NCBI GenBank assembly: GCA_034620365.1
Contig: JAQGEQ010000191.1
Span: 186,001 to 250,000 of the forward strand
Source of the DNA: Pegea sp. RAD2-039
Lineage: Eukaryota > Chordata > Thaliacea > Salpida > Salpidae
Direction: 5' to 3'
Length of the DNA stretch: 64,000 nucleotides
A program made the translations under genes and the position numbers. Under the pieces are notes generated by a model, which ran no database searches, was not told the origin of the DNA, and worked only from the letters and a program-made list of their open reading frames with translations. Every line of letters begins with the position of its first letter. The first letter of the stretch is position 1. This document shows positions 47,540-59,500 of the stretch, piece by piece.

Positions 47540-50048
47540 ATGGTGGAAGTTTACTGTATTTGTCGAACTTCTGATATTGATCGATTTATGATCATGTGTG
47601 ACAGTTGTGAAGAGTGGTAAGTCTATTTAAATAAATTAGTAGCTTCTGACTTAGTAAAAGATTGTTTTTTTAGTCTTAATTTTTAATATAAACTTTTTTA
47701 TTATAATTCTAATTAATTTTTTTTCATTAAAACATTTTTTTTAACTTTTGTATCTTATAAGTATATTATAAAATATTATTAATTTTCATTATTAATTCTT
47801 AAATTTTTTTTATTTAATGTATGACTGCATTACAAATTAAAATTATTTAATTAAACAAATTAAATAGCTCTTCAACCTAATAATATTGCAGATAAATAAT
47901 GAAAAGTTCTCAAGTATCACACTTTTAAAATATAATTTTATTCCCAAGTTTATAAAATTACTGAAAGCCATTTATTCATAATAAAAATTCTAATTTTATT
48001 TGTAATTTTCTAATTTTGATGTCAACTCACCAGGTTTCATGGAGATTGTATTAACATTTCTGAAAGAGCTGCTCGTCACATCAAGTTCTTTTATTGTAAA
48101 ACTTGTCGTCGAAAGAATCCAACTTTGAAGATCAAATACAGAAAATCAAAAAGGCAGAAAGAAGAATTAGAAAGAAAAAAGCAGAAAATAAAAAATCGTA
48201 AACTTCATGCTGGTAGGTGGTTGCCAAGAAGCTGTTGGTTGATTGCTAAGCGGCTTACTTATCTGGTAACTTAATGACAAACTTTTATTTTTAGAGAGCT
48301 CTTCATCTTTGAAATATGGTGATAAATCTCATAGAGAAGTGAAAAAGGAGTCCCTTTTTTTATCTTCTACTCAACCGGCTGATTTTAAATCCAGAAACAA
48401 TTTGAATTTGAGCAAAAAAACTGAATCAAAAAAAATCAAAAGAGCCTTGGTGATTTCAGATGAAGAGGAAATTAACGGTCTTTCATCTCATCTTCTATGT
48501 TTATCTTATAATCCTTATCTTCTGATCTTCATCTTCTGATCTTCATTTAAGATTTTCCTCTTACGATTTTTTCTAGTTCTTCAACCCGAATATATCAAAA
48601 CTGAAGTGATGACGTCACAACCACCATCTGTGCTATCAACAACGATAAAACGCGAAGCTTTCGATTTCATTGAAAAAAGTGACGTCATCAGCAGCAGTCA
48701 GATGCGACAAAACTTACCCGATGATGACCTCATCAAACCAAAACCACCGAAGCGACAAGTAGGTTGATGACGTCATCAACAACATTCCACTACGATTTCA
48801 TCAATTACAGAAACGCGAAAAACCGAAGAAAAAGTTTAAGCACGTGGGCACGATGACGTCACAACCGCGAGAAGGAAGCAATCAGTGTTCGGGTTATGCG
48901 TGTGTTCGCGCGGCGCGCTCTAACTCGAAGTAATATTGATGACGTCATCAGCAGTATCACATACCTTCTTTGTTTATAGATATTGCAGCGAGGCGTGTGG
49001 TCGACGAAGAGCACGTGACCGGTTGACACAGATACTGCCTTCGCGTATTAATGATTGGCATAATACAACTACAGTTTCTGATGAAATTGGAAGAGAAGAT
49101 TTAGAAAGAACTCGGTTGAGAATGGAAGTAGAAAAAGTTGAATTGAAAAGACTTGGTTGGTTGTTGATGTTGATTTAAGCTGTTGATGAACGTAGAGATT
49201 TGTTTCAGAGGAAAAGTTCCAGCGATTAGAAGAGATAATTTGGGCAGCAAAACGGATCCCAAAGTTAGAAGAGCAGAGATCAGATGAAGATGAATGGGAT
49301 GTTGAAGATCTTACTCTTCGTTGTGTAATTTGTGGTCAATCAATAACTTTAAAATCTGCTATCAAACATATGGATAGGTATTTGATGACGTCATCATCGC
49401 TGTTATCACCTCATCACTATGTTGTAGATGTTTCAACAAAATCGAAGCGATGACGTCATTCGGATCTGTTTATCCGACAAAGATTGAAGGATCAAAAAGA
49501 TTATTTTGTGATGAATTCAACGAACAGCAACAAACTTACTGCAAACGATTACAGGTGAAAGTTGTACATCATCTACTGTTTCAATGACGTCATCATGACG
49601 TCATCATGTAGGTTTTATGTCCGGAGCATACAAAAGAAATGAAGATTAGTGATGATGAGATCTGTGGGTGTCCTCTTGATTGCCAGAAAGTCTATTTAAA
49701 AGATTTCGATTTAAATGATTCAAATAATTTTTGCCGAATTCCAAGAAAGAAATGTAATCGACATTTCAAGTGAGTTGTGACGTCATCAGCTGTTGTGACG
49801 TCATCTTCTTCTTCTTTTCTAGATGGGAAACACTTTTTCGAGCTGAAGTTGATCTTCAACGAATTCGTCAATGGTTAAAAATTGATGAAATATTTGATGA
49901 TGATCGTCGAATCAGGAGCGCGATGTCGAACCGCGCCGGAGTAATTTCACTTCTTCTACATCAACGAATCCGACATGATGAGTCTTGTAATGATATGAGG
50001 ACTCGACCTACCATCAGCAAGAAACCTGCTTATCGTTTAATGATTTGA
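47540..50048 (+). CDS. CXXC1: CXXC1/CFP1-type Set1-complex subunit without a CXXC finger
   Basis: Exon 1 (47540-47616) and exon 2 (48034-48212) encode the PHD finger: VYCICRTSDIDRFMIMCDSCEEW, FHGDCINIS, IKFFYCKTCR. A basic stretch and a disordered linker (48295-48840) follow, then the whole C-terminal CFP1 domain: NQCSGYACVRAARSNSKYC, LTQILPSRINDW, LRCVICGQSI, MDRCFNKIEAMTSFGSVYPT, RLFCDEFNEQQQTYCKRLQV, EICGCPLD, KCNRHFKWETLFRAEVDLQR, SNRAGVISLLLHQRI. Human CXXC1 has the CpG-binding CXXC zinc finger between these parts; here no CGxCxxC cluster is found in any frame that I could read. The protein should recruit Set1/COMPASS for H3K4 methylation via PHD binding to H3K4me3. Acceptor CTCATTTAG is 19 nt before the ATG. 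3' introns are palindrome-rich. Confidence 0.93.
48600..49810. repeat. TGACGTCA palindrome island in CXXC1
   Basis: Eleven exact copies by eye. Introns near 48760, 48930, 49380, 49555-49610 (two copies) and 49770-49822 (two copies) carry them; coding copies read MTS or DVI. The PHD-encoding part and its long AT-rich intron have none. Confidence 0.9.
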
Positions 50049-51598
50049 ATTTTGTCATCAAAAGTTCTGTTTTTAAAGTTTTTCCGTTGAAAATAGTTCC
50101 GTTACTTCAACTTTCTATATTTTCAATATTAATAAAAGTATATATCCTAAAATCAATTTTACTCTAATTTGTAAAATGCAAATAGAGAATTATCAAACTG
50201 TTAAAGCTTGAAGGCACCATTTCAGTCTCAAAGGTACTTAAAGGGCTGTAGATTTTGTACAAAAATTAACTACTCATATAAAAGATGTCTCAAAAAGCTC
50301 AGGAAAAAGTAATTTTCTGAAAACTTTATTTTTATCACTGACAAATATATTAAAGCTAAATTCAGATGAGACAGAGTTAAAGACGTCCTTTCTCAGACTC
50401 AGTGCTTTTTCAGAATACTTAAACAAATTCAAAAAAATGTCGTGAGCATCTTTTGTAGCCTTTATTGAAACATTTGAAATTACAAATAAGAAGCCCATGT
50501 GAAAGATTATTATAGAGATTTTCATTTTACTAACGGAATGATACTAATGTCAAAAAAGGAGAAGTAATAACCTCTTCAAGCCATTTGTATCAGAAAACGG
50601 TTGCTACCATCAACTCTTTTTTCTATGTTTTTTAGCATCAAGGTAAACCATGAAAGTTGAAACTTACGAAGAGGTATTTTATGTAAGGTACTGCCATGAT
50701 CTAAAACCACAGAGTTTGTTAACTTCTTCTCGCTGCTTTGATGGATTACTTTGCGGAGGCAAATAAGAGTCTTCAAACTTAAAGTGAGATGTGAAAGAGA
50801 AGTTTTCTCAAATCATAAGAAAGTTGACAAAAGATTAAAAATGGCAAACAGAGTCTTTGGGTTAAACCCAGAAAAGAGCAAAAAGCTTATCGCCGATAAA
50901 GAGCCACCTGTTCTGACCACACTTCTGTACAAATTGAAGTATTCATAAATGAACACAAATCAACAAAAAATGTTTGAAATTTGGATTTATAGATCTTGTT
51001 GAAAAGATTGTATTTTCATCTAATTATAACATGTTTACTGCCAACAGTTGTCTTCTACCAGTTACCCTGACTTACCCACATCTTTTAAAATCAAGTTTTT
51101 ATCATTTGTAGAAAAAGACATCAGCGGTATAAGATTTTTGTTTGATGAAAAACTATTCAGTATTTTCGAAATTCTATTTCTTTTAAAAACTTATTGCTTT
51201 TAAGAAACCCTGATTTTCGAACATTGATGTAGCTTGTCAGCTAATAAATTGATCATAATTGAAGTATGCTTGAATTTATAGAAATTATGAGATTAATAAT
51301 AAGGTTTCGGTTTTAGGGAACAAAGTTCGAATACTACTGTAAGTTTGTGTACTATAGGAGATATCATAAAAAGCGTTGGGTCATTGAACCTTCTACTCTA
51401 AAAACTTAAAGTTGGTTCTCAGAAATATAGAAGATATTAAAAGCATCTTTCAATATTAGATGAAATTATTCTAGTTAGAAAATTTATTGATGAAAAAATA
51501 GAAATTTTGCGGCACTTAAAAACTTAGTTTAGTTTATCGCTTGTGACATGTTCTCTACTCCATTCAATCAAATTAAAAGTCTTCAAACGAAAACAAAT
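50049..51598. other. Convergent intergenic CXXC1/NUP42
   Basis: Contains AATAAA-type signals just after CXXC1 (about 50132) and the possible small secreted ORF at 50274-50525. The frames at 50576 and 50751 overlap on opposite strands and are not supported. Confidence 0.45.
50274..50525 (-). CDS. Possible small secreted protein
   Basis: 83 codons from ATG 50525. The first 20 residues, MKISIIIFHMGFLFVISNVS, look like a signal peptide; the rest is mixed charged and hydrophobic without cysteines. An acceptor-like CCGTTAG lies 4 nt before the ATG, as for several neighbouring genes. There is no homology that I recognise and no clear poly(A) signal close by. It may be a chance frame. Confidence 0.3.
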   Translation of the reverse strand: MKISIIIFHMGFLFVISNVSIKATKDAHDIFLNLFKYSEKALSLRKDVFNSVSSEFSFNIFVSDKNKVFRKLLFPELFETSFI

Positions 51599-53092
51599 TT
51601 ATTTGCAAAGTTCTATAGGAGGCAGACATTCGGGTATTTGATAAATTTCGAAATGAGTTTGAAGAAAAGCAGATTTATCTTTTTCATCCAGATCTTCTAG
51701 ACGAGAATAAATCTCTGAATTTACTTCAACTTTTGTATCCTTATTGCTTTTATGTTTATCATAATTTCCAACAACCGGTTGAATCATCGCGTTTGTAGTT
51801 GATGACGTCGCTTCATCTATTTCGACGTCATTCGTTTTACTGGAAGAGAAACCTGAAAAGTTTTCAAACATGTCAGATGATATGTCACGTGACTACTAGA
51901 TGAAGATTGTTTGTAAATATCTCACAAAAAAAAAATGAAAAACTGACTTTTACTGTTATACAATGAACTAATATTTAAAGACTCAGAAGGAGCATTTTTG
52001 TGATTCGAAGTAATTTGGGACAAAATAGTTGCCTTGGTAGAATCAGTCATGCGGAACAGTTCATCTTTCCTTCTGTAAATAAAATTTAAAAATTACATTT
52101 TTATTAATTCATTTGATTATATAAAAAATTTAAAACAAACTTTGACTTTCAAATATCAAACTAACTTGAAATATTAAGAATCAAATATATTCGAACCTGT
52201 TATAAGCAAAATCTAACTTATCAACAACATCTTTATATTTAGATAAACCATTCATTAAATATATCAATCTCATTTCTTCCATTTGAATATCAGGCAAACC
52301 TAAAAAAGAAATTGATTTCAAGGTGGTTGTTGTGGAACAATTTCATTTACAAGCCATCTGCTTCAAGAGAGTCTAGTTATGAACAAAGACATCTTCTCAC
52401 CTTCTAAATTCATCCCATCTGGGAGTAATTCCTGAGAGGTACAAGAATAAACAGAATATGGCCACATCCCACTTTCTGGCCATAGCTTTATATCACTTTT
52501 AATTACATCAATAATAATTTCTTGTTGAGATGTTTGTGATGAAGTTTCTAAAGCTGCAAATTTATTCTCCCATTTGTAAGGACTAAAAGAGATGAAATTT
52601 TGATCAGAAAACTTTTTAATTTTTTTACTTTAATATTTATTATAAGGTCTTTTAATAAATGATTATATCTTTATAAGAACTTAAATTCTAAATCAGTATT
52701 TTTTTCAAACAAATTATTTTATAGAAAGAGCAAATTTAATAAAATTATATAAATTAAAACTTAATAATTTCTTATTACTTGTGTTGAGGTTTATGCCTTC
52801 CTTGATTAAAAGGATTAGGGTTTTTAACAAATGAATTCCATCTATTATCATTTGTATTATTTACTTCTGGTGTTGCTTCAGAATTCCTCAGTAAAGGACT
52901 CTTAAATTGTCCTGATCCTAATAACATACTTTGATCAATTTCAATTTAACATTTAAAGAAAGATGATTTACGTATAGGTGACTTGATATTTGATTCATAT
53001 TGAGAAGAACTTCTTTCAGAATATGTATGTTCATTTCTGCATCTATCACCAAATTTACAAGTTCCTCTTAAGAAGAATTTACAAATTGCCAT
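51599..53092 (-). CDS. NUP42: NUP42 (NUPL2), CCCH-finger nucleoporin
   Basis: Six exons. Exon 1 starts MAICKFFLRGTCKFGDRC, closing the CCCH finger with RNEH; human NUP42 begins [22 protein letters not shown]. Exon 2 (about 52919-52785) gives NRWNSFVKNPNPF; exon 3 (about 52580-52400) gives PYKWENKFAALET, then IIIDVIKSDIKLWPESGMW, the part that resembles human IISMIKDDLTEWEKSKQW. Exons near 52290-52200 and 52080-51945 give MEEMRLIYLMN and a basic/serine-rich stretch. The last exon (about 51890-51599) ends IPECLPPIELCK, the GLE1-binding tail region. It is a cytoplasmic pore nucleoporin supporting DDX19/GLE1 in mRNA export. Human NUP42 has FG repeats in its middle; here the only FG dipeptide that I see is the one inside the zinc finger. 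The donor/acceptor between exons 1 and 2 (ATAC|gtaaat; TTATTAG|GA) restores the frame. Confidence 0.85.
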
Positions 53093-56000
53093 AATCTTTA
53101 AAAACACTTTTTAAAGTTTACCTTAACAAAGATAGAAAGAAAATTATAAAAATAAATATTTATGTTTATATATATTTATAGAAAATATTTTAAAAAGTTA
53201 TATAAGATTTAAACAATTTTTCTGACTAAACATAATAAATTTTCATTTATATATTATATTAAAAAATAAAACAAATAAATCATAGTATAAACTATAAATG
53301 TAAAAAGTAAATAAAAATTAAATTTTTTAAATAAATAAATCAGCAAAATTTCAATGAAAATGTCTTTATATTAAATTATATTATTGTTATTTTAATAATT
53401 GTTATGTAAAAAATTAAGTAATTGGAAAAAATTAATTCAATTTAAATATTTATTTGAAATAAAATTCCAAAAACTTTTATTGAATTTATTTCAAAAACAT
53501 TCCTAAATAAAATTAAGAAATTATTAAAGTAAACATGAAATTCGTGAAGAAATATTTTCAAAATAACCAAGTAAGACACAAAAACATATAGCTTGATACT
53601 TTTGTCCCAACTTTTTCCATCCAGAAATATTGTTGTTTTATTTAAACTTCATTCTATAATTTACTAAAAAGATCTTTAAAATAAAAGTTCGGTGTTTTTC
53701 TGAGCCTAAACCTTCGTCTTTTGAATATAAAATTAATCATTGTAAAAATCGTTTTTTCTTTGTAAAATAATTTAATAAAAATTTACCTAAATTACTTCAT
53801 TATGTTTTAGCATAAAATTAAAAGTGATTTTTTACATCCTTCACTTCCCTGGAAACAGCTGGTCTCACGACAGACCTTGAAGAATAGACTTCCAGTAGTA
53901 GAGGACGGTTTTAAATTGAACAAAAGATAACCTGCAAAAGCCCTTGAGTAATTAAAAAAAAGGGCTTTAAAACGATAATTATAATTATAAACATTGCAAG
54001 TTAAGAATATTTTTGAATCTATACAAAGTTTACTTTAAGATTAACATACAGTTAAAAAGTAGCTAAGGGCTTTAAAACTAGAAAACCAACTTCTTATGTA
54101 TATGCTGACGAAATTAGTTGCTGAACAAATAGTTAGATAAGATAGAAGTCAAGTAAAAGTAATATCAAGTTTCATGCATACTAATCTCGTAAATGTTGCC
54201 TGAACAGACTCGATTTTTTTGATATGGCATCCATGCACTGACATTGTATTCAAGAATTATACGTAGGTACAATTTGAAGAGGTTGATAAAAAGCATGAAT
54301 CCTTAGAGTTATAGGTCTTTATAATAAGGTAGACAAGGTGGATTGATTTTCCAAAGATTTTGGAGACATAAATGTGCTATTTAAAATCAGATGATAGAGT
54401 AATGCCAAGGTCTAGGACCGAAGATATTCGTTGAATAATAAATCCATTGATGAAATATTGGTTCAAGGAATTTGCTTTACGGGAGAAAGTTATAAGTTGT
54501 GGGCTGGATTCTGAGCTGCCAATTCATAAACCAGTTTTCTACAGTGTGTAGTGCAGTTTGAAGTTTTGAAGGATTACAAGATAATAGCTTGATATCATCT
54601 GCATACACAAACACACTGACATCATCTACTGCTACTAATCTTCTGATGAGGTCTTCAATGAAAATTAAAAAGAGAAGGGGACCCAGAACGGAACCCTGAG
54701 AGCATTACTGGTGATTTGACCAAGATTAGATGAAGATCTTTCTACACGAGTTTGTTGGGTTCTACTTGATAAGTAATCTTCAATCCACTGTAAGATACAG
54801 CTGCTAATTTTTAAGTTTTTCAATACAGTAACGAGCTTAGTGTGTGGGACAGAATCAAACGCTTCAGCAAAATCGACATGGATGATATCACAAGGAGTAT
54901 TACTTTCATAATGGGCTGTAAGGTCATTAAGGAAAGTGAGATGTTGAGTCAGGGAAGATCTCCGTTTCACAAAACCTGTACATCAGATATTAGATGGTGC
55001 TCCATCAAATGACTGGTCATATGATTGTGAATCATATGTTCTTAAGTTCTGCAAATAACTTAAGTTAGCGAAACTAGTCTGTAGTTAAGTACAGTGTTTC
55101 TGGGACCCTTTTTATGAATTGGAGTAATAATAGCTTTCTTCTAAATATAAGGATGAGCCTTAAAAGCTGAGGAGAAAGTTTTAGTAAGACCATTTTCAAA
55201 TTCAACTTTATGAGATGTGAATTCATGATGATTTATCATCTTCTAGTAACTAACTACTCTAATGGTTACGTCACTAGCTTTCAAGTAGTGAAGTAGTGTT
55301 CATAACAAATACTTTTGAGCTTAGCTCATTTAAACGGAAACTCTCTGCTTTTATTTACGAAGATTGATAAATGCCGAGCTAGGTAATTAGCAATATTCTT
55401 CAAAAAAGTATTTAACTTTAATTAACTGCGTATTTTAAAGAGAACTTTACCTAAGTACCTCTTGGCTCCATCTGGGCTGCGTTAGTCAGTATATTACTTT
55501 TCTATATGTGTTTCATGTGTGTGTGATTCTAACTTTAAATTTTTTAGTTAAATTGCATTTGTTATAAACGGCTTTACCATCTTGAGTTTGTTCTGTTGTT
55601 TTTTCAGAAACAACTAATTTAGATATTCAATGATAATCTTTTTGACAATCCACCATAAAATTTTTTGGCTGGTTTTAAAATTATCCAGAAAAAATAATAA
55701 TAAAAAGCTTCTTGTATACTAACAAGATAACTAAATAACCTTTCCTAAATAAACCTCCTTAAAATGACAAGTTCCTAAAGTAGACTAGGTACAAATAAAA
55801 CTATCTAAATTGTGTTTGATATAGTTTAAGATATGAAATTAAAAATATGTAGGTGTTCGGGTTAGATCATTTCTTAGTAAGAATTAAAAATTAAAATAAA
55901 AAAATAAAAAAAAAGCTAGATGTTTTAAAATTTTAAATATTTTATTGATGAATATTTTAATAAGCTCAAAATTGAAGTCTTCATTTTTTGCTTTTCAAAG

Positions 56001-56538
56001 GTAAAACTCAGATGCTAACTTTTAAGGAACTACCTCTTTTGCACTAAAAAGGTTCTGAAGAATCCTCAGACATAATCAGTTTGCTTCAAGCAAATTATGG
56101 ATTTCTTGGTATATTGTATGCATCCAACTGAACTTATTTCTTGTTAAGATGTCTCATATGTAAAAATCTTTAAAATAAATTAAAAAAATGTTTTAATTTC
56201 AATTAATCTAGTTTTGAGTAATTCTTAATTCTTACTTTCTACAATTTCTAATGAGAAGAAAATTAAAAAGAAAGTTATTAATTCTTATTGAGTCAAAGTT
56301 TTTAGTTTTCATGTAAAAGTTTTCTCATCTGATAATTTCTTAAAGATTTTAAATTTGGTAAATAATAAAATCATTACAATGAATTTATCTAAAACAACCT
56401 TTAATTTCTGATTAAAGTGAAAGTTTTTTATTACAAATATTTTAAAAGTGCGAAGCTGTATTTTCTTTTCAAAATATGAGTGACACATCAGTGTAGCTAA
56501 GTTTGATTTCTAAATCCACATTTAACGTGGGAGTAAGG
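53093..56538. other. Intergenic with LINE remnant
   Basis: AT-rich spacer of 3.4 kb upstream of both NUP42 and DNAJC10, mainly the decayed LINE at 54.1-55.2 kb. Nothing else recognised. Confidence 0.5.
54100..55240 (-). mobile_element. Decayed non-LTR retrotransposon (CR1/Jockey-like RT)
   Basis: Reading the minus strand from 55150 downward gives reverse-transcriptase blocks in order: PIHKKG with NYR-x-VSLT (about 55130-55075), then RRSSLTQHLTFLNDL, DIIHVDFAEAFDSVPHTKL (54960-54830), SSRTQQTRV, and YADDIK at 54588-54605, then a thumb-like W..N.L segment. Several stops and frameshifts interrupt it, so it is dead. The aspartates of the catalytic box are still present. It is 5'-truncated, as usual for LINEs. 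Confidence 0.85.
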
Positions 56539-59500
56539 ATGTGTTCTCCAAAAGTAGTTTTCCTGATCGGGATTACTCTGTTTTCCTTCGCTGTAGTTTC
56601 AGTTTCAGCTGATGAAAATTATTATGATATTTTAGGTATTTCTAAAGATGCTACAGTTAAAGAAATTAGAAAGGCATTTAAAAAAATTGCTTTAAAAATG
56701 CATCCTGATAAAAACACTGTAAGTTTCTGTTGTTTATTTTTTTTAATTCAGTGTTTATAAATCAAAGTTAAAAATGTTTTTCCTTTTAAGGATCACGAAA
56801 ATATTTATTTAAAAAAAAATACATTTTCATATTTTGTTTTGATGTAATTGATTTTTAATTCTAAACTTGAAATCTTTTATTTAATTTGATTCTTTAAAAT
56901 TGGATAAAATAAATTAATAAATTTGAATATAGAGAAAATGAAAAAAAAATATTTGGTGTTTTTGTTTTGAAAATGTAAACAAATTTTTTAGTTTTTTTTA
57001 CTGAATTTTTCTCTCAAAAAAACAAAATTCAAATTTGTCTTTTTCATTTCTGAAATTTTTATCTTTTTCATCTAAATGTAAAAATTGAAAAAAGGATTTT
57101 ATCAATTAAACTTTCTTCTGTGTTTCTCCTAATCGACTCTTGCAATCATCAGATTAAATAACTTCTTCCTCATCTGATTTTAAACTTCCTAAAAATTTTT
57201 TATAAATTTTTGTAATAATTTGAAAACTCTGTTCTTGATTTCTTCTAATCTTCTTCTAATCTTTTCCAGGGAGATCCAGAAGCTCATGAGAAGTTTGTTC
57301 GGATCAACGGGATCTACGAAGTCCTTAAAGATGAAGAAACGCGCGAAAAGTATGACAAATATGGAGAAGAGGGTCTCAAAGAAGGATTTAGAGGAAGATA
57401 CGAAAGTTACAGTTACTATAGAGACGAATTCGGAATCTATGACGATGATCCGGAAGTAATTACTCTTGATGGAGGAGATTTTGGTAAAAAGATCAACTTT
57501 CAGAGATCAATCTCTTAACTTGTTGTTTTCAGAGGCGGCCATCAATTCAGGGGAAGCTTGGTTCATCAACTTCTACTCTCCACGCTGTTCACATTGTCAT
57601 GATCTTGCTCCAACTGTAAGTTTCTTTCAATTTCTTGCTTCAATTTCATCTTTTTTCGATTAGTGGCGTAAATTTGCTGAAGAAATGAACGGCGTTGTCA
57701 ACATTGGCGCTGTTAATTGCTATGACAACCGATGGATTTGTCAAGAAAACGGAATATACAGTTATCCATCTCTGATCTTCTTCCTCAAAGGCCAGCGAGT
57801 TAGTTTCCATGACAACAAGCCGCATGACAACTGTTTCCATGACAACAAGCTGCATGACCACTGTTTCCATGACAACAAGCTGCATGACAACAAGCTGCAT
57901 GAGAACTGTTTCTATGGCAACAAGCTGCATAAAAACTGTTTCTATGGCAACAAGCTGCATAAAAACTGTTTCTATGGTAACAAACCGCATGACAACTGTT
58001 TCCATGGCAACAAACCGCATGAAAACTGTTTCTATGGCGATTGTTTTATGTTAACTTCTTTGCATGTTTTTGCGTGAATCAGTTTGTTTTTAATTCACTT
58101 TTTTCAGTGGAAGCAATTTGCTGCAAATATTTCTGGCTTTGTACACGTGGCTGCTGTTGAATGTTCAGGTTGATAAGCAAATTTTCAACTGATTTTGTCA
58201 ACTTTTATTTGATTTTTGTGCAGGCAGAAACAGAATTTTGTGTTTGAAGAATCGTATTCATTACTTTCCTAACCTGATTCTCTATCAATCTGGTCATGAG
58301 GTTGATTAGCTCTCAAATAGTCCTCATCAGATTTTCATCAGATCATTTGCTGATGAAAGCTATTTATTGTCTGTTTGTTCTCTTTCATCATTTGTTTTTT
58401 TTTGCATGAAATTTGTTGCTGCTTTTAATTTGCAAAATATTTTGTTTACTGCAATTGAAATCAAACAAAAAAGAAATTTTTCGATTTGGTGAAACTTGCA
58501 TGACTAGCTTTATGATTTATAACCATAGCAACCATTCTTACCATCATAGCAACTATTCTTACCATCATAGCAACTATTCTTACCACCATAGCAACCATTC
58601 TTACCACCATAGCGACTATTCTTACCACCATAGCGACTATTCTTACCACCATAGCGACTATTCTTACCACCATAGCGACTATTCTTACCATCATAGCAAC
58701 CATTCATACCACCATAGCAACCATTCATACCCCCATAACAACTATTCTTACCACCATAGCAATTATCATTAACATTTTACAGCCAATCAAATTCAGTTCT
58801 GAACGCACCAAGAAACAACTGATCAATTTTGTGATGAGTCATGTCACTGTACACGTAAGTGACGTCATCAATTATCACAATCACACACGCAAAGTGATGA
58901 TCATGTAATTGCAGCTCTTTGAAATGTGGGATAAAAATTGGAAAGATGAAATGTCGAAAGGAAAACTCGAATTACCCTGGATTGTTTCATTCTGCCTCAG
59001 TGACGATTCTGATGACGACACAGATGACGATTCTGATGACGACACAGATGACGTCACTGATTGCCCATCTGATATAAGTCAGCGTAAATTATCTGGACTA
59101 ATGGTATGTACGATGATGACGTCATCAGTTCACGATTAATGATGACGTCATTACAGAATGCAGTTGCTAACGTTGCAACTGTGGATTGTGACGACTCACC
59201 GAAGCTGTGTGCTCGTGCGGCTGTGACGTCATCAGGATTTCACTATTTTGCAGCTGGGGATTTCCCTGAGAAGAAAGGAGAACGATTAAAAGCGATAGAA
59301 GCGCGCGAAGTGGCTGATTACTTTATGAATCACTTGATGCCTTCAATTAAATATTTCTCTATCGATAAATTCAAGGTACTGATGACGTCATGTACTGATG
59401 ATGTCATGTACTGATGACGTCATTTTTCTACAGACTCTTGTCAACCGGCGCGCGATGTTAGTTTTTATGCAAATGACGTCATCAGAAGTTGATAAAACTG

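Noticed and set aside
54665-54970. Host gene encoding a 101-residue protein
   Set aside because: It is reverse-transcriptase sequence from a decayed LINE; flanking RT motifs continue in other frames.
57646-58077. Overlapping frames on both strands ([16 protein letters not shown] repeats)
   Set aside because: 30-bp minisatellite; only exon A inside this range is supported by homology.
58413-58772. HSNYSYH and MVRIVAMV repeat frames
   Set aside because: 21-bp intronic minisatellite in DNAJC10.
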